DNA of 64,000 nt from NCBI RefSeq assembly GCF_025753795.1, contig NZ_JAOWPS010000012.1:1-64000 (forward strand), written 5' to 3'. The translations under genes and the position numbers were made by a program. Below the pieces are notes generated by a model. The model had not been told where the DNA came from, did not search any database, and saw only the letters and a list, made by a program, of their open reading frames with translations. The DNA is from Mesorhizobium sp. YC-39 (GTDB lineage: Bacteria; Pseudomonadota; Alphaproteobacteria; Rhizobiales; Rhizobiaceae). Positions within the stretch are counted from its first letter, which is position 1, and the number at the start of each line of letters is the position of its first letter. This document shows, piece after piece, positions 8,454 to 17,589 of this stretch.

Positions 8454-9710
8454 ATGCACGGCTATTCGGTTTTCTCCATTCTGCGCAACGGCCTCTCGGG
8501 CCAAAAGCACTGGCCTCTCGCCTGGCGCGCGCCCAGTCCGAAGTCAAACTATGACGTTGTCATCGTGGGCGGCGGTGGACATGGGCTGGCGACCGCATTC
8601 TATCTCGCCGAGAACCATGGCATTCGCAATATAGCCGTTATTGAGAAGGGTTATATTGGCGGTGGCAACGTTGGGCGGAATACAACGATCATCCGCTCCA
8701 ACTATCTGCTCGACGGGCATACCCAGTTCTTCGAATTTTCGTTGAAACTATGGGAGGATCTGTCGCGGACGCTCAACTACAACGTGATGTTCTCACAGCG
8801 CGGCCAGCTGGTCGCTGCCCACTCGCCTGATCAAGTCGACGCCTTCAGCCATCGCGCCAATGTTATGCGGCTGAACGGGATCGACGCGGAAGTGCTCGAC
8901 CGAGACGAGGTGCGGCGAATGGTGCCGTATTTCGATTATTCCGAGACGGCGCGCTTTCCGATCTATGGCGCGCACTGGCAGAGCCGCGCCGGTACGGCGC
9001 GTCACGATGCAGTGGCCTGGGGATATGCGCGTGCCGCCGATGCCCATGGTGTCGACATCATCCAGAATTGCGAGGTGACGGGTTTCATCCGTCAAGGTGA
9101 GCGTATAGTTGGCGTTGAAACGACGCGGGGACAAATCGGCGCTGGGAGGGTTGGGCTTGCCGTGGCGGGCCACACCTCGATGTTAGGCCGCAAGGCCGGC
9201 CTCGAACTGCCGATCGAGAGCCATATTCTGCAGGCTTTCGTGACCGAGCCGATCAAGCCGATTGTTCATCAGGTCGTGGCTTACGGTGCAGGCCATTGTT
9301 ACGTCAGTCAGTCTGACAAGGGCGGGCTTGTATTCGGTGGTGGGCTTGACGGCTATAACTCTTACGCCCAGCGCGGCAATCTTGGCACCGTGCGCGACGT
9401 GGCAGAGGCGGCGGTTGCCCTTATGCCCTGTATTTCGCGCCTACGCATTCTCCGCCACTGGGGTGGGGTGCAGGATATGACGCCCGACGCTGCCCCTATC
9501 ATCTGTCCAACACCGATCGATGGACTCTACCTTAATGGTGGATGGTGTTATGGCGGCTTCAAAGCTACTCCCGCCTCGGGTTGGTGCTTCGCCCACACGC
9601 TCGCCACAGGCTCACCGCATCCGCTCATCGCCGGTTACGGCCTCGACCGCTTCCGCACCGGACGCACAATCGACGAATTCGGCGCCGGCCCATTCGCCTG
9701 GCTGCAATAA
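8454..9710 (+). CDS. soxB: Sarcosine oxidase-like beta subunit
   Basis: 418-residue FAD/FMN subunit of a heterotetrameric sarcosine-oxidase-type enzyme that oxidatively demethylates N-methyl amino acids and passes the C1 unit to tetrahydrofolate. N-terminal YSVFSILRNGLSG and the dinucleotide fold VVIVGGGGHGLATAFYLAE, followed by GNVGRNTTIIRSNYL, are hallmarks of SoxB. The C-terminal GGWCYGGFKATPASG is also typical. The operon order soxB-soxD-soxA-soxG is the classical one. Since the operon carries site D, it is inferred to act in the same catabolic programme and to take a secondary-amine or N-methyl intermediate, not necessarily sarcosine. Confidence 0.9.
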   Translation: MHGYSVFSILRNGLSGQKHWPLAWRAPSPKSNYDVVIVGGGGHGLATAFYLAENHGIRNIAVIEKGYIGGGNVGRNTTIIRSNYLLDGHTQFFEFSLKLWEDLSRTLNYNVMFSQRGQLVAAHSPDQVDAFSHRANVMRLNGIDAEVLDRDEVRRMVPYFDYSETARFPIYGAHWQSRAGTARHDAVAWGYARAADAHGVDIIQNCEVTGFIRQGERIVGVETTRGQIGAGRVGLAVAGHTSMLGRKAGLELPIESHILQAFVTEPIKPIVHQVVAYGAGHCYVSQSDKGGLVFGGGLDGYNSYAQRGNLGTVRDVAEAAVALMPCISRLRILRHWGGVQDMTPDAAPIICPTPIDGLYLNGGWCYGGFKATPASGWCFAHTLATGSPHPLIAGYGLDRFRTGRTIDEFGAGPFAWLQ

Positions 9711-9725
9711 TAGGACTGACCCCAA

Positions 9726-9992
9726 GTGCTGCAAATCAAATGCCCCTGCTGCGGTCCGCGAGATCACGACGAGTTTCTCTATGCCGGCGACGCGTCGGTT
9801 AGTCGTCCCGCTCACAATGATGCCGATTTCGAGCGCTGGTACCGCTACGTCTTCGTCCGAGAGAACCCGGCAGGCGCCCACCGGGAATATTGGCAGCACG
9901 TGATGGGCTGCCGGCAGTGGCTAATTGTCGAGCGCAATACCGTCAATCATACGATCCTTTCAGTGAACTTCAGCAGGGAGGCGCTGGCATGA
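9726..9992 (+). CDS. soxD: Sarcosine oxidase-like delta subunit
   Basis: 88-residue zinc-binding subunit starting at GTG 9726 (LQIKCPCCGPRDHDEF). It has the Cys-x2-Cys pair, the conserved DADFERWYRYVFVRENPAG block and HREYWQHVMGCRQW with the further zinc ligands. It lies 15 bp after soxB and overlaps the start of soxA by 4 bp. Confidence 0.88.
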   Translation: MLQIKCPCCGPRDHDEFLYAGDASVSRPAHNDADFERWYRYVFVRENPAGAHREYWQHVMGCRQWLIVERNTVNHTILSVNFSREALA

Positions 9993-12900
9993 AGCGGCTG
10001 AACAAGCTCGGACGGATCGATCGCTCGCAACCCGTCGCATTTACCTTCGACGGCAAGGCGATGACGGGCTTTCGTGGGGACAGCCTGGCGTCGGCCATGC
10101 TTGCCAACGGAGTGAAAATCGCAGGTCGGAGTTTCAAATATCATCGGCCGCGCGGAATATATTCGGCTGGACCCGAGGAGCCGAATGCGCTCGTGACTCT
10201 AGGAACCGGCGGGCGGCGAGAGCCCAACCTGCCGGCAACCACGGTGGAACTGGCAGACGGCCTGGTGGCAGAAAGTCAGAATCGCTGGCCATCGCTCAAG
10301 TTCGACCTGCAAAGCATCAATAGCTGGTTCTCACCGTTCTTAGCGGCCGGCTTCTATTACAAGACCTTTATGGGACCAACTCGGCGTTCCTGGATGTTTT
10401 ACGAGCACTTCATCCGCAAAGCGGCAGGGCTCGGCCGCGCAGGGGAACAGCCTGATCCTGACAGGTATGAAGTCCGCCATCTCTTCGCCGACGTAGCGGT
10501 TGTCGGGGCTGGACCGGCGGGACTGGCGGCCGCGCTGGCCGCAGCGGAGGCGGGTGCCAACGTCGTCCTCGTCGAGCAGGATTTTATGGCGGGGGGGTAT
10601 CTTCTATCAGAGACTCAGGACGGGGAAGCGGGGGCTTGGCTTGCTGGAATGTTGGTACGGCTCGCGGGCATGGCAAATGTTTCCCTGATGACGCGCACCA
10701 GCGCGTTCGGCACCTATGACGGCAATGTGCTGGGTCTTTTGGAACGGCACGGTTCAAGATCCGCTGACCCCAAACAAGGCGAAGCGCGCCAGACCCTTGG
10801 GCTTTTGCGTGCCAAGTCGATTGTCTATTGTACGGGTTCGATCGAACGTCCTCTCACCTTTGCGAACAATGACCGGCCCGGCGTAATGCTCGCCTCGGCA
10901 GCGCGCATCTATCTTAATAGATACGGCGTGCTTGTAGGGAAGAGGGTGCTGGTTGCGGCTGACAACGACAGCGCCTACAGCGCGGCCTTCGATCTTGCCG
11001 CAGCCGGGGCGCAAGTCACGATAGCTGATAGCCGCACGCAGCCTGCGCCCCAACTTCTCGAGCAGGCGCGCCGTGCAGGCGTCGCGGTCCGCACGAAATC
11101 GACGATCGCGAAGGCTATTGGAGGTCAAAGTGTTCGTGCGGTCCTGCTTGTCGAACCCAGCGGCAGGGTTACGCTGGAAAGCGATCTGGTAGCGGTTTCA
11201 GGCGGTTGGTCTCCGACGGTGCATTTGACCTCTCATCTCGGGAGCAAACCGGTTTATCGGCAAGACATTCGCGCCTTCGTTCCCGGTAAAGTCGGAGCGG
11301 GGCAGTTCGTGGCCGGTGCTGTAACTGGAAGCTTCATACTAGGAACCGTCATCGACGAGGGGCATCGCGCTGGGAACGAGGCGTTCATGTTCTGCGATGC
11401 AACGAGATCTTCACGGGCGCGGGTCCAGCGCGATCCTCCTAAGACCGATGCCGGACCTGGTGTTGTGGGAGATGAGAACCCGGGTTTGCGGGAAGAATCC
11501 CCTTTGTCTCCTCCGCCCGAGGATGCAAGACTCTCAATGCAGGTTAGCGACGGGGTTGGAGGGAAGATGACCCTTGCCAAAGGGAAGGCCTTTGTCGACC
11601 TGCAGATGGATGTAACCGTCAGTGACATCGCGTTGGCGCATCAAGAGGGATACCGGTCGGTCGAGCATCTAAAGCGCTATACCACACTGGGGATGGGTAC
11701 CGACCAGGGCAAGACGAGCAATTTCTACGCTCTTTCCGCCATGGCCGGGTTACGCGGCATGGCGATCCCAGACGTTGGCACTACGACTTTCCGGCCTCCC
11801 TTTACGCCGGTCGCCGTCGGGGCGCTGGCTGGGCTCAGCCACGGCCAGCACTACAAACCCTTCCGTCGTACTCCAATCCACGACTGGCATGTATCCAATG
11901 ATGCAGAGATGCTTGAGACAGGCCTGTGGATGCGGCCCTGGTTCTATCACGCGTCTGGCCACGACGTGAACGAGGCCTATGTCGCGGAGATGCGAAATGC
12001 GCGGGAGGCGGCCGGCCTCATGGACATCTCCACACTCGGCAAAATCGCGGTCCAGGGGCCGGATGCGGCTGAATTCCTTGATCGGGTTTATGTTAACGGC
12101 TTTGCCAAGCTGCCCGTCGGTCGCGCGCGCTATGGCGTGATGCTGCGCGATGACGGCATCGTCTTCGACGACGGCACGACCACGCGGGTAGGCGACCAGC
12201 ACTTTTTCATGACGACATCAACCGCTCGGGCCGCGGACGTGATGTCTCGGCTCGAATTTCTTCTCGATACCGCCTGGCCTGACCTGCGCGTTTCGGTGAG
12301 TTCCGTGTCAGACGAGTGGGCGGCGATGTCGGTGGCCGGTCCTAAGAGCCGCGATATCCTCGCCGCCGCGTTTCCCGATTTGGACGTGTCTAACGACGCG
12401 TTGCCGCATATGGGTCTCCTTGAAGGGCGCTATAGGGACAAGCCCCTTCGCATCATTCGTCTCAGCTTTTCGGGCGAGCGGGCTTACGAAATCTATACGG
12501 GGGCGAGCGTGGGCAAGGAAGCATGGTGCCGTCTGATGGAGGCCGGCACACCCTTCGGCCTTAAGCCTTATGGCTTAGAGGCTTTGGGGGCTCTACGCGT
12601 CGAAAAGGGTCACGTCGCCGGGCCGGAGATCGACGGCAGGACGACGCTCGACGACCTCGGGCTACGCCGCATGGCAGGCAAACGCAGCGGTTTTGTCGGC
12701 GAGGTTCTTGGTCGGCGCGAAGCATTCAGCGACCCTGAGCGGCCACGGTTGGTCGGCCTGCGCTGCGTTGAGGATGGCAAGCGTTTGCGCGGTGGAGCGA
12801 TACTCTTTAGGCCTAGCGAGCCTGTTCAGGGCCATGGGCTCGGCCGTATCACTTCGACCACCTACAGTCCCACACTCGACGCCTGGGTAGGGCTGGGGCT

Positions 12901-13030
12901 TCTTGCCTCCAGCGCAGCGCAGGAGGGCGCCGAGCTTATCGCTCATTATCCCTTGAAAGGTGAGGCGGTGCGGGCCCGCGTAGTTTCACCCACATTCCTC
13001 GACCCGAAGGGAGAGTGGTTCCATGGCTAA
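9989..13030 (+). CDS. soxA: Sarcosine oxidase-like alpha subunit
   Basis: About 1013 residues from ATG 9989, which overlaps the soxD stop. Domains: an N-terminal 2Fe-2S-ferredoxin-like domain without cluster cysteines (FTFDGKAMTGFRGDSLASAM, KYHRPRGIYSAGPEEPNAL), a dinucleotide-binding domain (VAVVGAGPAGLAAALAAAEA around residue 170), an oxidoreductase core with CTGSIERPLTFANNDRPG, and from about residue 620 an aminomethyltransferase (GcvT-like) domain (FRRTPIHDWH, GLMDISTLGKIAVQGPDAAEFLDR) that binds tetrahydrofolate. Between residues about 490 and 535 there is a proline- and charge-rich linker. Length and layout match SoxA. It overlaps soxG by 8 bp. Confidence 0.9.
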   Translation: MKRLNKLGRIDRSQPVAFTFDGKAMTGFRGDSLASAMLANGVKIAGRSFKYHRPRGIYSAGPEEPNALVTLGTGGRREPNLPATTVELADGLVAESQNRWPSLKFDLQSINSWFSPFLAAGFYYKTFMGPTRRSWMFYEHFIRKAAGLGRAGEQPDPDRYEVRHLFADVAVVGAGPAGLAAALAAAEAGANVVLVEQDFMAGGYLLSETQDGEAGAWLAGMLVRLAGMANVSLMTRTSAFGTYDGNVLGLLERHGSRSADPKQGEARQTLGLLRAKSIVYCTGSIERPLTFANNDRPGVMLASAARIYLNRYGVLVGKRVLVAADNDSAYSAAFDLAAAGAQVTIADSRTQPAPQLLEQARRAGVAVRTKSTIAKAIGGQSVRAVLLVEPSGRVTLESDLVAVSGGWSPTVHLTSHLGSKPVYRQDIRAFVPGKVGAGQFVAGAVTGSFILGTVIDEGHRAGNEAFMFCDATRSSRARVQRDPPKTDAGPGVVGDENPGLREESPLSPPPEDARLSMQVSDGVGGKMTLAKGKAFVDLQMDVTVSDIALAHQEGYRSVEHLKRYTTLGMGTDQGKTSNFYALSAMAGLRGMAIPDVGTTTFRPPFTPVAVGALAGLSHGQHYKPFRRTPIHDWHVSNDAEMLETGLWMRPWFYHASGHDVNEAYVAEMRNAREAAGLMDISTLGKIAVQGPDAAEFLDRVYVNGFAKLPVGRARYGVMLRDDGIVFDDGTTTRVGDQHFFMTTSTARAADVMSRLEFLLDTAWPDLRVSVSSVSDEWAAMSVAGPKSRDILAAAFPDLDVSNDALPHMGLLEGRYRDKPLRIIRLSFSGERAYEIYTGASVGKEAWCRLMEAGTPFGLKPYGLEALGALRVEKGHVAGPEIDGRTTLDDLGLRRMAGKRSGFVGEVLGRREAFSDPERPRLVGLRCVEDGKRLRGGAILFRPSEPVQGHGLGRITSTTYSPTLDAWVGLGLLASSAAQEGAELIAHYPLKGEAVRARVVSPTFLDPKGEWFHG

Positions 13031-13529
13031 CGGTTCTGACCAAGCCGGTCTCGGGATAGCGTCGCAGGACTGCGGAATCGTTCAGTTCGACGGCTGGCAC
13101 GACGCCAGGGCCCGTTTTGAGGCCGACCTCGCGCCAAGGCTCGGCGGGCATCTGCCGAAGAAGGTCGGTGAGACCACGTACCAACACAGCAAGCTTGTTG
13201 TTCGCATTGCGCCACGCCGCTTCTGGCTGATCTCGGACGGATTGCTACCTCCTATCGATATCGATCCTGAGCTGGGCTGCATGCTCCAGCTCGGCGAAGG
13301 CCGGGTGCGTCTGGGGCTTTCCGGCTGGAAAATCAAGCATGTGCTGGAGCGATGCGTTGTGGTTGATTGGGACTCTCTGCAGGAGGGCGAGGGAGTCCTA
13401 GTTGGCTTTCATCACGTGCCAGTGTTGCTGCTGCGCACCGGGTCGTTCCAGTGCGATCTCTTCGTCCCGCGTAGTTTCGCGAGAAGCCTGGTTGACTGGA
13501 TTTCCGACGTATCCAGTGGCGTTAGATGA
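13023..13529 (+). CDS. soxG: Sarcosine oxidase-like gamma subunit
   Basis: 168-residue small subunit at the 3' end of the sox operon, with a GcvT-like fold: VRIAPRRFWLISD, LGEGRVRLGLSGWKIKHVLERC and a C-terminal RTGSFQCDLFVPRSFARSLVDW. SoxG sequences diverge strongly and the call rests largely on position, length and these blocks. Translation is coupled to soxA by overlap. Confidence 0.8.
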   Translation: MANGSDQAGLGIASQDCGIVQFDGWHDARARFEADLAPRLGGHLPKKVGETTYQHSKLVVRIAPRRFWLISDGLLPPIDIDPELGCMLQLGEGRVRLGLSGWKIKHVLERCVVVDWDSLQEGEGVLVGFHHVPVLLLRTGSFQCDLFVPRSFARSLVDWISDVSSGVR

Positions 13530-13790
13530 CTATCCGCCTCGAAGCGGTCGGCACCAGATCCCGCGCGACGACACCGAAGGAAATGAGGGTATCTGTCCCC
13601 TTCGATCAGCTCGATGGCCATATCTGAATGAACGGCGAATTCGTGGCAGGGTGGATTCGAGCCACGCCAGAGATCGTCGAGCAGCGGCAGGGATTTCTCT
13701 TCGCGGTATCGCCGCCGTTCATCGGGTGGTTTGCCCCGGATATCGGCCTCGATGCCATAAAGGGCGCCGATGAGGTGTCCGCCCCCGTCG

Positions 13791-13857
13791 CCATCTCAAT
13801 TTGATATGACAGCATACAGACAATGCATTTGACCGCCGACCCACCTTATCTCATGCT
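13791..13857 (+). promoter_or_regulatory. LysR-type site E and promoter of the ehu-like transporter operon
   Basis: CCATCTCAATTTGATATGA (13791-13809; ATC-N9-TAT, the weakest palindrome of the set), then TGCATTTGACCG with TTGACC at 13829-13834, 29 bp from the palindrome centre, and CATGCT (13852-13857) as -10 candidate. The leader to the ATG at 13975 is about 110 nt. Nothing else is recognisable in 13530-13974. Confidence 0.5.
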
Positions 13858-13974
13858 CGTCGAGCGGATCGCCACGATGGTCTGGATTGACAGAATTAAT
13901 CGCGAAAATCTGTCGCATTTTTACCGACTCCACCCAGCACAACAACAAATGCTTGAAAGCAAGAGGGAACGACA

Positions 13975-14823
13975 ATGAAACTCAATCTAACAGCCCTTAC
14001 CGCACTGCTCGGACTTACCCTTCTCTCAGTGACAAACACGGGAGCGTCCGCGGGTCCGGTTGCAGACCGCATTGCTAGTGGCCAGCCGATCCGAATCGGC
14101 TTCGCATCGGAAATACCGTATGCCTATCCTGACGCCAACAATCAGCCCGCCGGATTTGCAAATGTTATTGCTCTTGGTGCATTGAAGGAGATGGGATATA
14201 CAAACATTGAGCCGGTTGTGACGGAGTGGGGAGGGTTGATTCCGGGACTTCAATCGGGGCGTTTCGACATCATTACCGGCGGCATGTACATTTTGAAGTC
14301 CCGATGCGAGAATGTGTTGTTTGCTGAACCTCTCGCGAAGACTGGCGAAGCCTTCATCGTGCCGCCCGGCAACCCCAAGGGGCTTTCCAACTATAAAGAT
14401 CTCGTCAGCAAGAACGCCACGATGGTGGCAAACACCGGGTCCAGTGTGATTGAGCAAGCGAAAAAAGATGGGGTTCAAGATTCGCAGATCATTCAGGTCC
14501 CCGGGATTCCTGAGATCCTCGCGACCGTGGAGTCTGGCCGTGCTGACGCAGGCGTATCGGCATACCTGATCCTGCAAGACGTCGCCAAAAAGGCTGGTAG
14601 CAAGGTGGAGGTAACGGATCCCACGGCGTTCCCCGAATCTTACCAGAACTGGGTTGGCATCGCTTTCAGCAAGGACGACGCCGAATTTGTCGCCAAGTTT
14701 AACGAGGCTCAAAAGAAGTTCATCGGCACCCCAGAAATGATGAAAGCTGTCGCACCGTACGGCTACGACAAGACCCTGTTGCCGGGCGACAAAACTGCGG
14801 AATGGGTTTGCGCCAATCGATAA
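13975..14823 (+). CDS. Ectoine-type ABC transporter substrate-binding protein (EhuB-like)
   Basis: 282-residue periplasmic binding protein with an N-terminal signal peptide (hydrophobic LTALTALLGLTLLSVT, cleavage near ASA-GP). It tracks EhuB of Sinorhizobium meliloti closely: IRIGFASEIPYAYPD (EhuB has the ligand-contacting Glu and a Phe where this has Tyr), IEPVVTEWGGLIPGLQSGRF, DIITGGMYIL and the ending TAEWVCANR. A Phe-to-Tyr change in the binding pocket may point to a ligand that differs from ectoine. First gene of an ehuBCDA-type operon with the usual order binding protein, two permeases, ATPase. Confidence 0.85.
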   Translation: MKLNLTALTALLGLTLLSVTNTGASAGPVADRIASGQPIRIGFASEIPYAYPDANNQPAGFANVIALGALKEMGYTNIEPVVTEWGGLIPGLQSGRFDIITGGMYILKSRCENVLFAEPLAKTGEAFIVPPGNPKGLSNYKDLVSKNATMVANTGSSVIEQAKKDGVQDSQIIQVPGIPEILATVESGRADAGVSAYLILQDVAKKAGSKVEVTDPTAFPESYQNWVGIAFSKDDAEFVAKFNEAQKKFIGTPEMMKAVAPYGYDKTLLPGDKTAEWVCANR

Positions 14824-14874
14824 CGATCAAATGGGCCGGGAGCCAGCTCCCCGGCCCGGTCACAGAGGACAACT

Positions 14875-15540
14875 ATGGCTATCTGGGACTTTCTGCAGGT
14901 TTATGGGGTGCAAATTGCAAGGGGAACACTAGTTACCTGCGCTCAGTTTTTGACTGCAACCATGGTAGCGCTTGTCGTCGCCCTCTTTGTCGGTCTGGGC
15001 AAACTGTCGACGAACCCCCTAATTCGCGGCGTCTCAGTAATATACATCGAACTATTCCGCGGCACCTCGCTGCTTGTACAGGTCTTCTGGATCTTTTTCG
15101 TACTCCCTCTATTTGGAATCACTCTGTCACCTTTTACAGCCGGATTTCTCTCCGTAGGTCTGAATATTGGGGCATATGGAGCTGAGCTAGTACGGGGGGC
15201 AATACAGTCGATCCCGCGGGGGCAATGGGAAGCAGCGACGGCAATATCGTTGTCGCCTGCTCGCAGAATGAGAAGAATTATTATGCCCCAGGCGTTTTCC
15301 ATTATGCTAGCCCCCTGGGGCAATTTGCTCATCGAGCTTCTAAAGTCTACTGCAGTAGTTTCTCTGATTTCCGTGAAAGATCTCATGTTTCAAGCCAAGC
15401 AGATCAATTCATTGACTTACATGCCCATACAAGCGTTCGGGATCGCTCTTATTATATACTACGTTATGTCTCGCGCAATGATCACATCTTTGGTTCGATG
15501 GCTTGAACACTCTGTTGCCCAGCGTCAGGGGCGCGTTTAA
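14875..15540 (+). CDS. ABC transporter permease (EhuC-like)
   Basis: 221-residue inner-membrane permease of the polar amino acid family, with about five hydrophobic segments and the EAA-type loop QWEAATAISLSPARRMRRIIMPQAF around residues 120-145. The IELFRGTSLLVQVFWIFFVLP segment near residue 60 is typical of His/Glu/ectoine permeases. Separated by 2 bp from the next permease gene. More AT-rich codon use than the sox genes. Confidence 0.85.
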   Translation: MAIWDFLQVYGVQIARGTLVTCAQFLTATMVALVVALFVGLGKLSTNPLIRGVSVIYIELFRGTSLLVQVFWIFFVLPLFGITLSPFTAGFLSVGLNIGAYGAELVRGAIQSIPRGQWEAATAISLSPARRMRRIIMPQAFSIMLAPWGNLLIELLKSTAVVSLISVKDLMFQAKQINSLTYMPIQAFGIALIIYYVMSRAMITSLVRWLEHSVAQRQGRV

Positions 15541-15542
15541 AT

Positions 15543-16205
15543 ATGGAGTGGAAGTGGGGGTTTACGTGGGAAATACTTCCGAGCCTACTTTGGGCCACGA
15601 AGAACACCATACTTGCAACGATAGCAGGTTATATTTTGGCGATGATAGGTGGTCTCGTCTTTGCACTTATGCAACGCACTGGATCGAAACTACTAGGGAG
15701 CATCATAAGGGAGTTCATAGACATCGTCAGATCTACGCCCCTTCTGCTGCAGATATTTTTTCTCTACTACGTGGCTCCCGAGTTTGGGCTAAGACTCTCC
15801 CCATGGGTAGCCGGCATTTCAACACTGGGGCTTCACTACTCAGCATACCTGTCTGAGGTATACCGGTCTAGCTTAGATGCCGTTCCGCGCGGCCAATGGG
15901 AGGCCTGCCGCGCGCTTAACCTTTCATCGCGCGACACATACATCAGAATCGTAATTCCACAGGCTTTAGCAACCGCCCTTCCAGGGATGGGAAACTATCT
16001 AGTTAGTATGCTGAAAGATACCCCCATGCTTTCTGTGATTGGCGTTGCGGAACTAATGCTTACTGCAAATGCGATTGGCTCAGAGCACTACCGATATCTC
16101 GAGCCCTTTACTTTAGTTGGCATAATTTTCTTGCTCCTGTCTTTACCGGCAGCCAGCCTAGTAAAGCTTCTTGAGAATCGTCTCAAAACGGTACTTGGAT
16201 TGTGA
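15543..16205 (+). CDS. ABC transporter permease (EhuD-like)
   Basis: 220-residue second permease starting MEWKWGFTWEILPSLL, like EhuD. EAA loop: QWEACRALNLSSRDTYIRIV (about residues 118-137). Multiple transmembrane stretches. Its TGA stop shares a base with the ATG of the ATPase gene, so the two are translationally coupled. Confidence 0.85.
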   Translation: MEWKWGFTWEILPSLLWATKNTILATIAGYILAMIGGLVFALMQRTGSKLLGSIIREFIDIVRSTPLLLQIFFLYYVAPEFGLRLSPWVAGISTLGLHYSAYLSEVYRSSLDAVPRGQWEACRALNLSSRDTYIRIVIPQALATALPGMGNYLVSMLKDTPMLSVIGVAELMLTANAIGSEHYRYLEPFTLVGIIFLLLSLPAASLVKLLENRLKTVLGL

Positions 16206-17020
16206 TGGCAAGCGCTCATAACTTCCCTATGCAACTGCCCGAACCAAATCGTCCGATGGTTCGATTTATGAATGTGAGCAAGTCGTATGGGGCCCTCACC
16301 GTAATCAACAATCTCAACTTCGAGGTTGCTGAAGGCGAGATGGTATCAATCATCGGTCCTTCTGGGTCCGGAAAAACTACAGTACTTAGAGCTCTCATGA
16401 CGCTGGAAGCCATCAACGAAGGCGTCATTTACGTCGACGGAAAGCCTCTCACTCATATGCCCAAGGGCGATAAGCTTATCCCAGCAAATGAAAAGTACTT
16501 GAGGGGAATGCGATCCTCAATTGGCATGTGCTTTCAGCACTTCAATTTGTTCCCTCATATGACCGCACTGCAAAACTGTATGGAGGGACCGGTTCAAGTC
16601 CTGGGCTTGTCAAAGTCCGAAGCTCGAGTCAGGGCTGAAGAGTTGCTTGAGATGGTCGGTTTAATTGACAAGAAAGATCAACATCCTTCCCGGCTGTCGG
16701 GTGGTCAACAACAGCGGGTGGCCATTGCGAGAGCATTGGCCATGCGTCCTAAAGTGATGCTCTTCGATGAGGTCACCTCCGCTCTGGATCCAGAGGTTAT
16801 CGGCGAGGTAACAAACGTTATTCGAAAGCTTGTTCGAGAGTATCGTTTGACGATGTTGATGGTCACGCACCAAATGGGTTTTGCCAGAGACATTTCGGAC
16901 CGTGTATGTTTCTTTTACGGGGGTAAAATAGAAGAACAAGGCCCACCTCAGGAACTATTCACGCGACCTCAACGCGAACGCACAAGGCAGTTCCTTTCCG
17001 CCATTAAGGAGGCGATTTGA
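16205..17020 (+). CDS. ABC transporter ATP-binding protein (EhuA-like)
   Basis: 271-residue ATPase. Walker A GPSGSGKTTV near residue 50, Q-loop MCFQHFNLFPHM, ABC signature LSGGQQQRVAIARAL, Walker B VMLFDEVTSALDP and switch histidine in MVTHQMGF are all intact. ATG 16205 is preferred to the GTG three bases upstream because it overlaps the upstream stop codon. Ends the transporter operon; a 570-bp gap follows. Confidence 0.9.
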   Translation: MASAHNFPMQLPEPNRPMVRFMNVSKSYGALTVINNLNFEVAEGEMVSIIGPSGSGKTTVLRALMTLEAINEGVIYVDGKPLTHMPKGDKLIPANEKYLRGMRSSIGMCFQHFNLFPHMTALQNCMEGPVQVLGLSKSEARVRAEELLEMVGLIDKKDQHPSRLSGGQQQRVAIARALAMRPKVMLFDEVTSALDPEVIGEVTNVIRKLVREYRLTMLMVTHQMGFARDISDRVCFFYGGKIEEQGPPQELFTRPQRERTRQFLSAIKEAI

Positions 17021-17331
17021 CTCCTAAATGTAGATACGTATGAGCTTGCGAGACAACCTGTTTCATAGCCCACTTGGGCATTGAGAATGGACTCGATGGC
17101 CCAGACAGACCGTGACATTCAGCTCAACCTGCGGACTCTGAAGTATGCCGAGGTGACCTGCTCCCCGATATGCCCTCGTTTATAGGGTAGTCCTGGTCAG
17201 GTTTTGCTCCGCTCCCAAACGCTGGATCACCTGAGACCCCAGTTTTCGGCCTCGTTGGCCAGTGGCAGGCTGGATGTGCCACCGGATAATGCAGCAGAAC
17301 CGGCGTCATCATATCAGCTAGCGGCAACCAC
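17021..17331. other. Intergenic stretch without recognisable gene
   Basis: About 310 bp between the ATPase gene and LysR-type site F. No frame gives a recognisable protein and no clear terminator hairpin with a T-run was found. It may be decayed sequence. Confidence 0.4.
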
Positions 17332-17398
17332 CCATCTGAACACATGATAGCTGAGATCATGATTTTATGCTGGCGTATCATCTCTCACCTGTGCAGGT
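17332..17398 (+). promoter_or_regulatory. LysR-type site F and promoter of the amidase gene
   Basis: CCATCTGAACACATGATAG (17332-17350; ATC-N9-GAT) and, after 15 bp, TATGCTGGCGTA with CTGGCG at 17370-17375 as -35 candidate 29 bp from the palindrome centre. The -10 is not convincing. The leader to the ATG at 17590 is almost 200 nt. Confidence 0.55.
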
Positions 17399-17589
17399 TT
17401 AATGTAACGACCATAGGAAACTGGGATGCAGTTGATGAGTGCTTGCAAGGCAAGCTCGATGAGATCCCGGAAGGCTTGCGAAACGGCTTTTTTGGGAGTC
17501 TCTCTATCCATCTCTGATGCAGATGGTCTTTTACAGTTTTCCCAAGACGGGCCAGACATTTACGCTGGCAGAATAGAAGGACGTCGACT

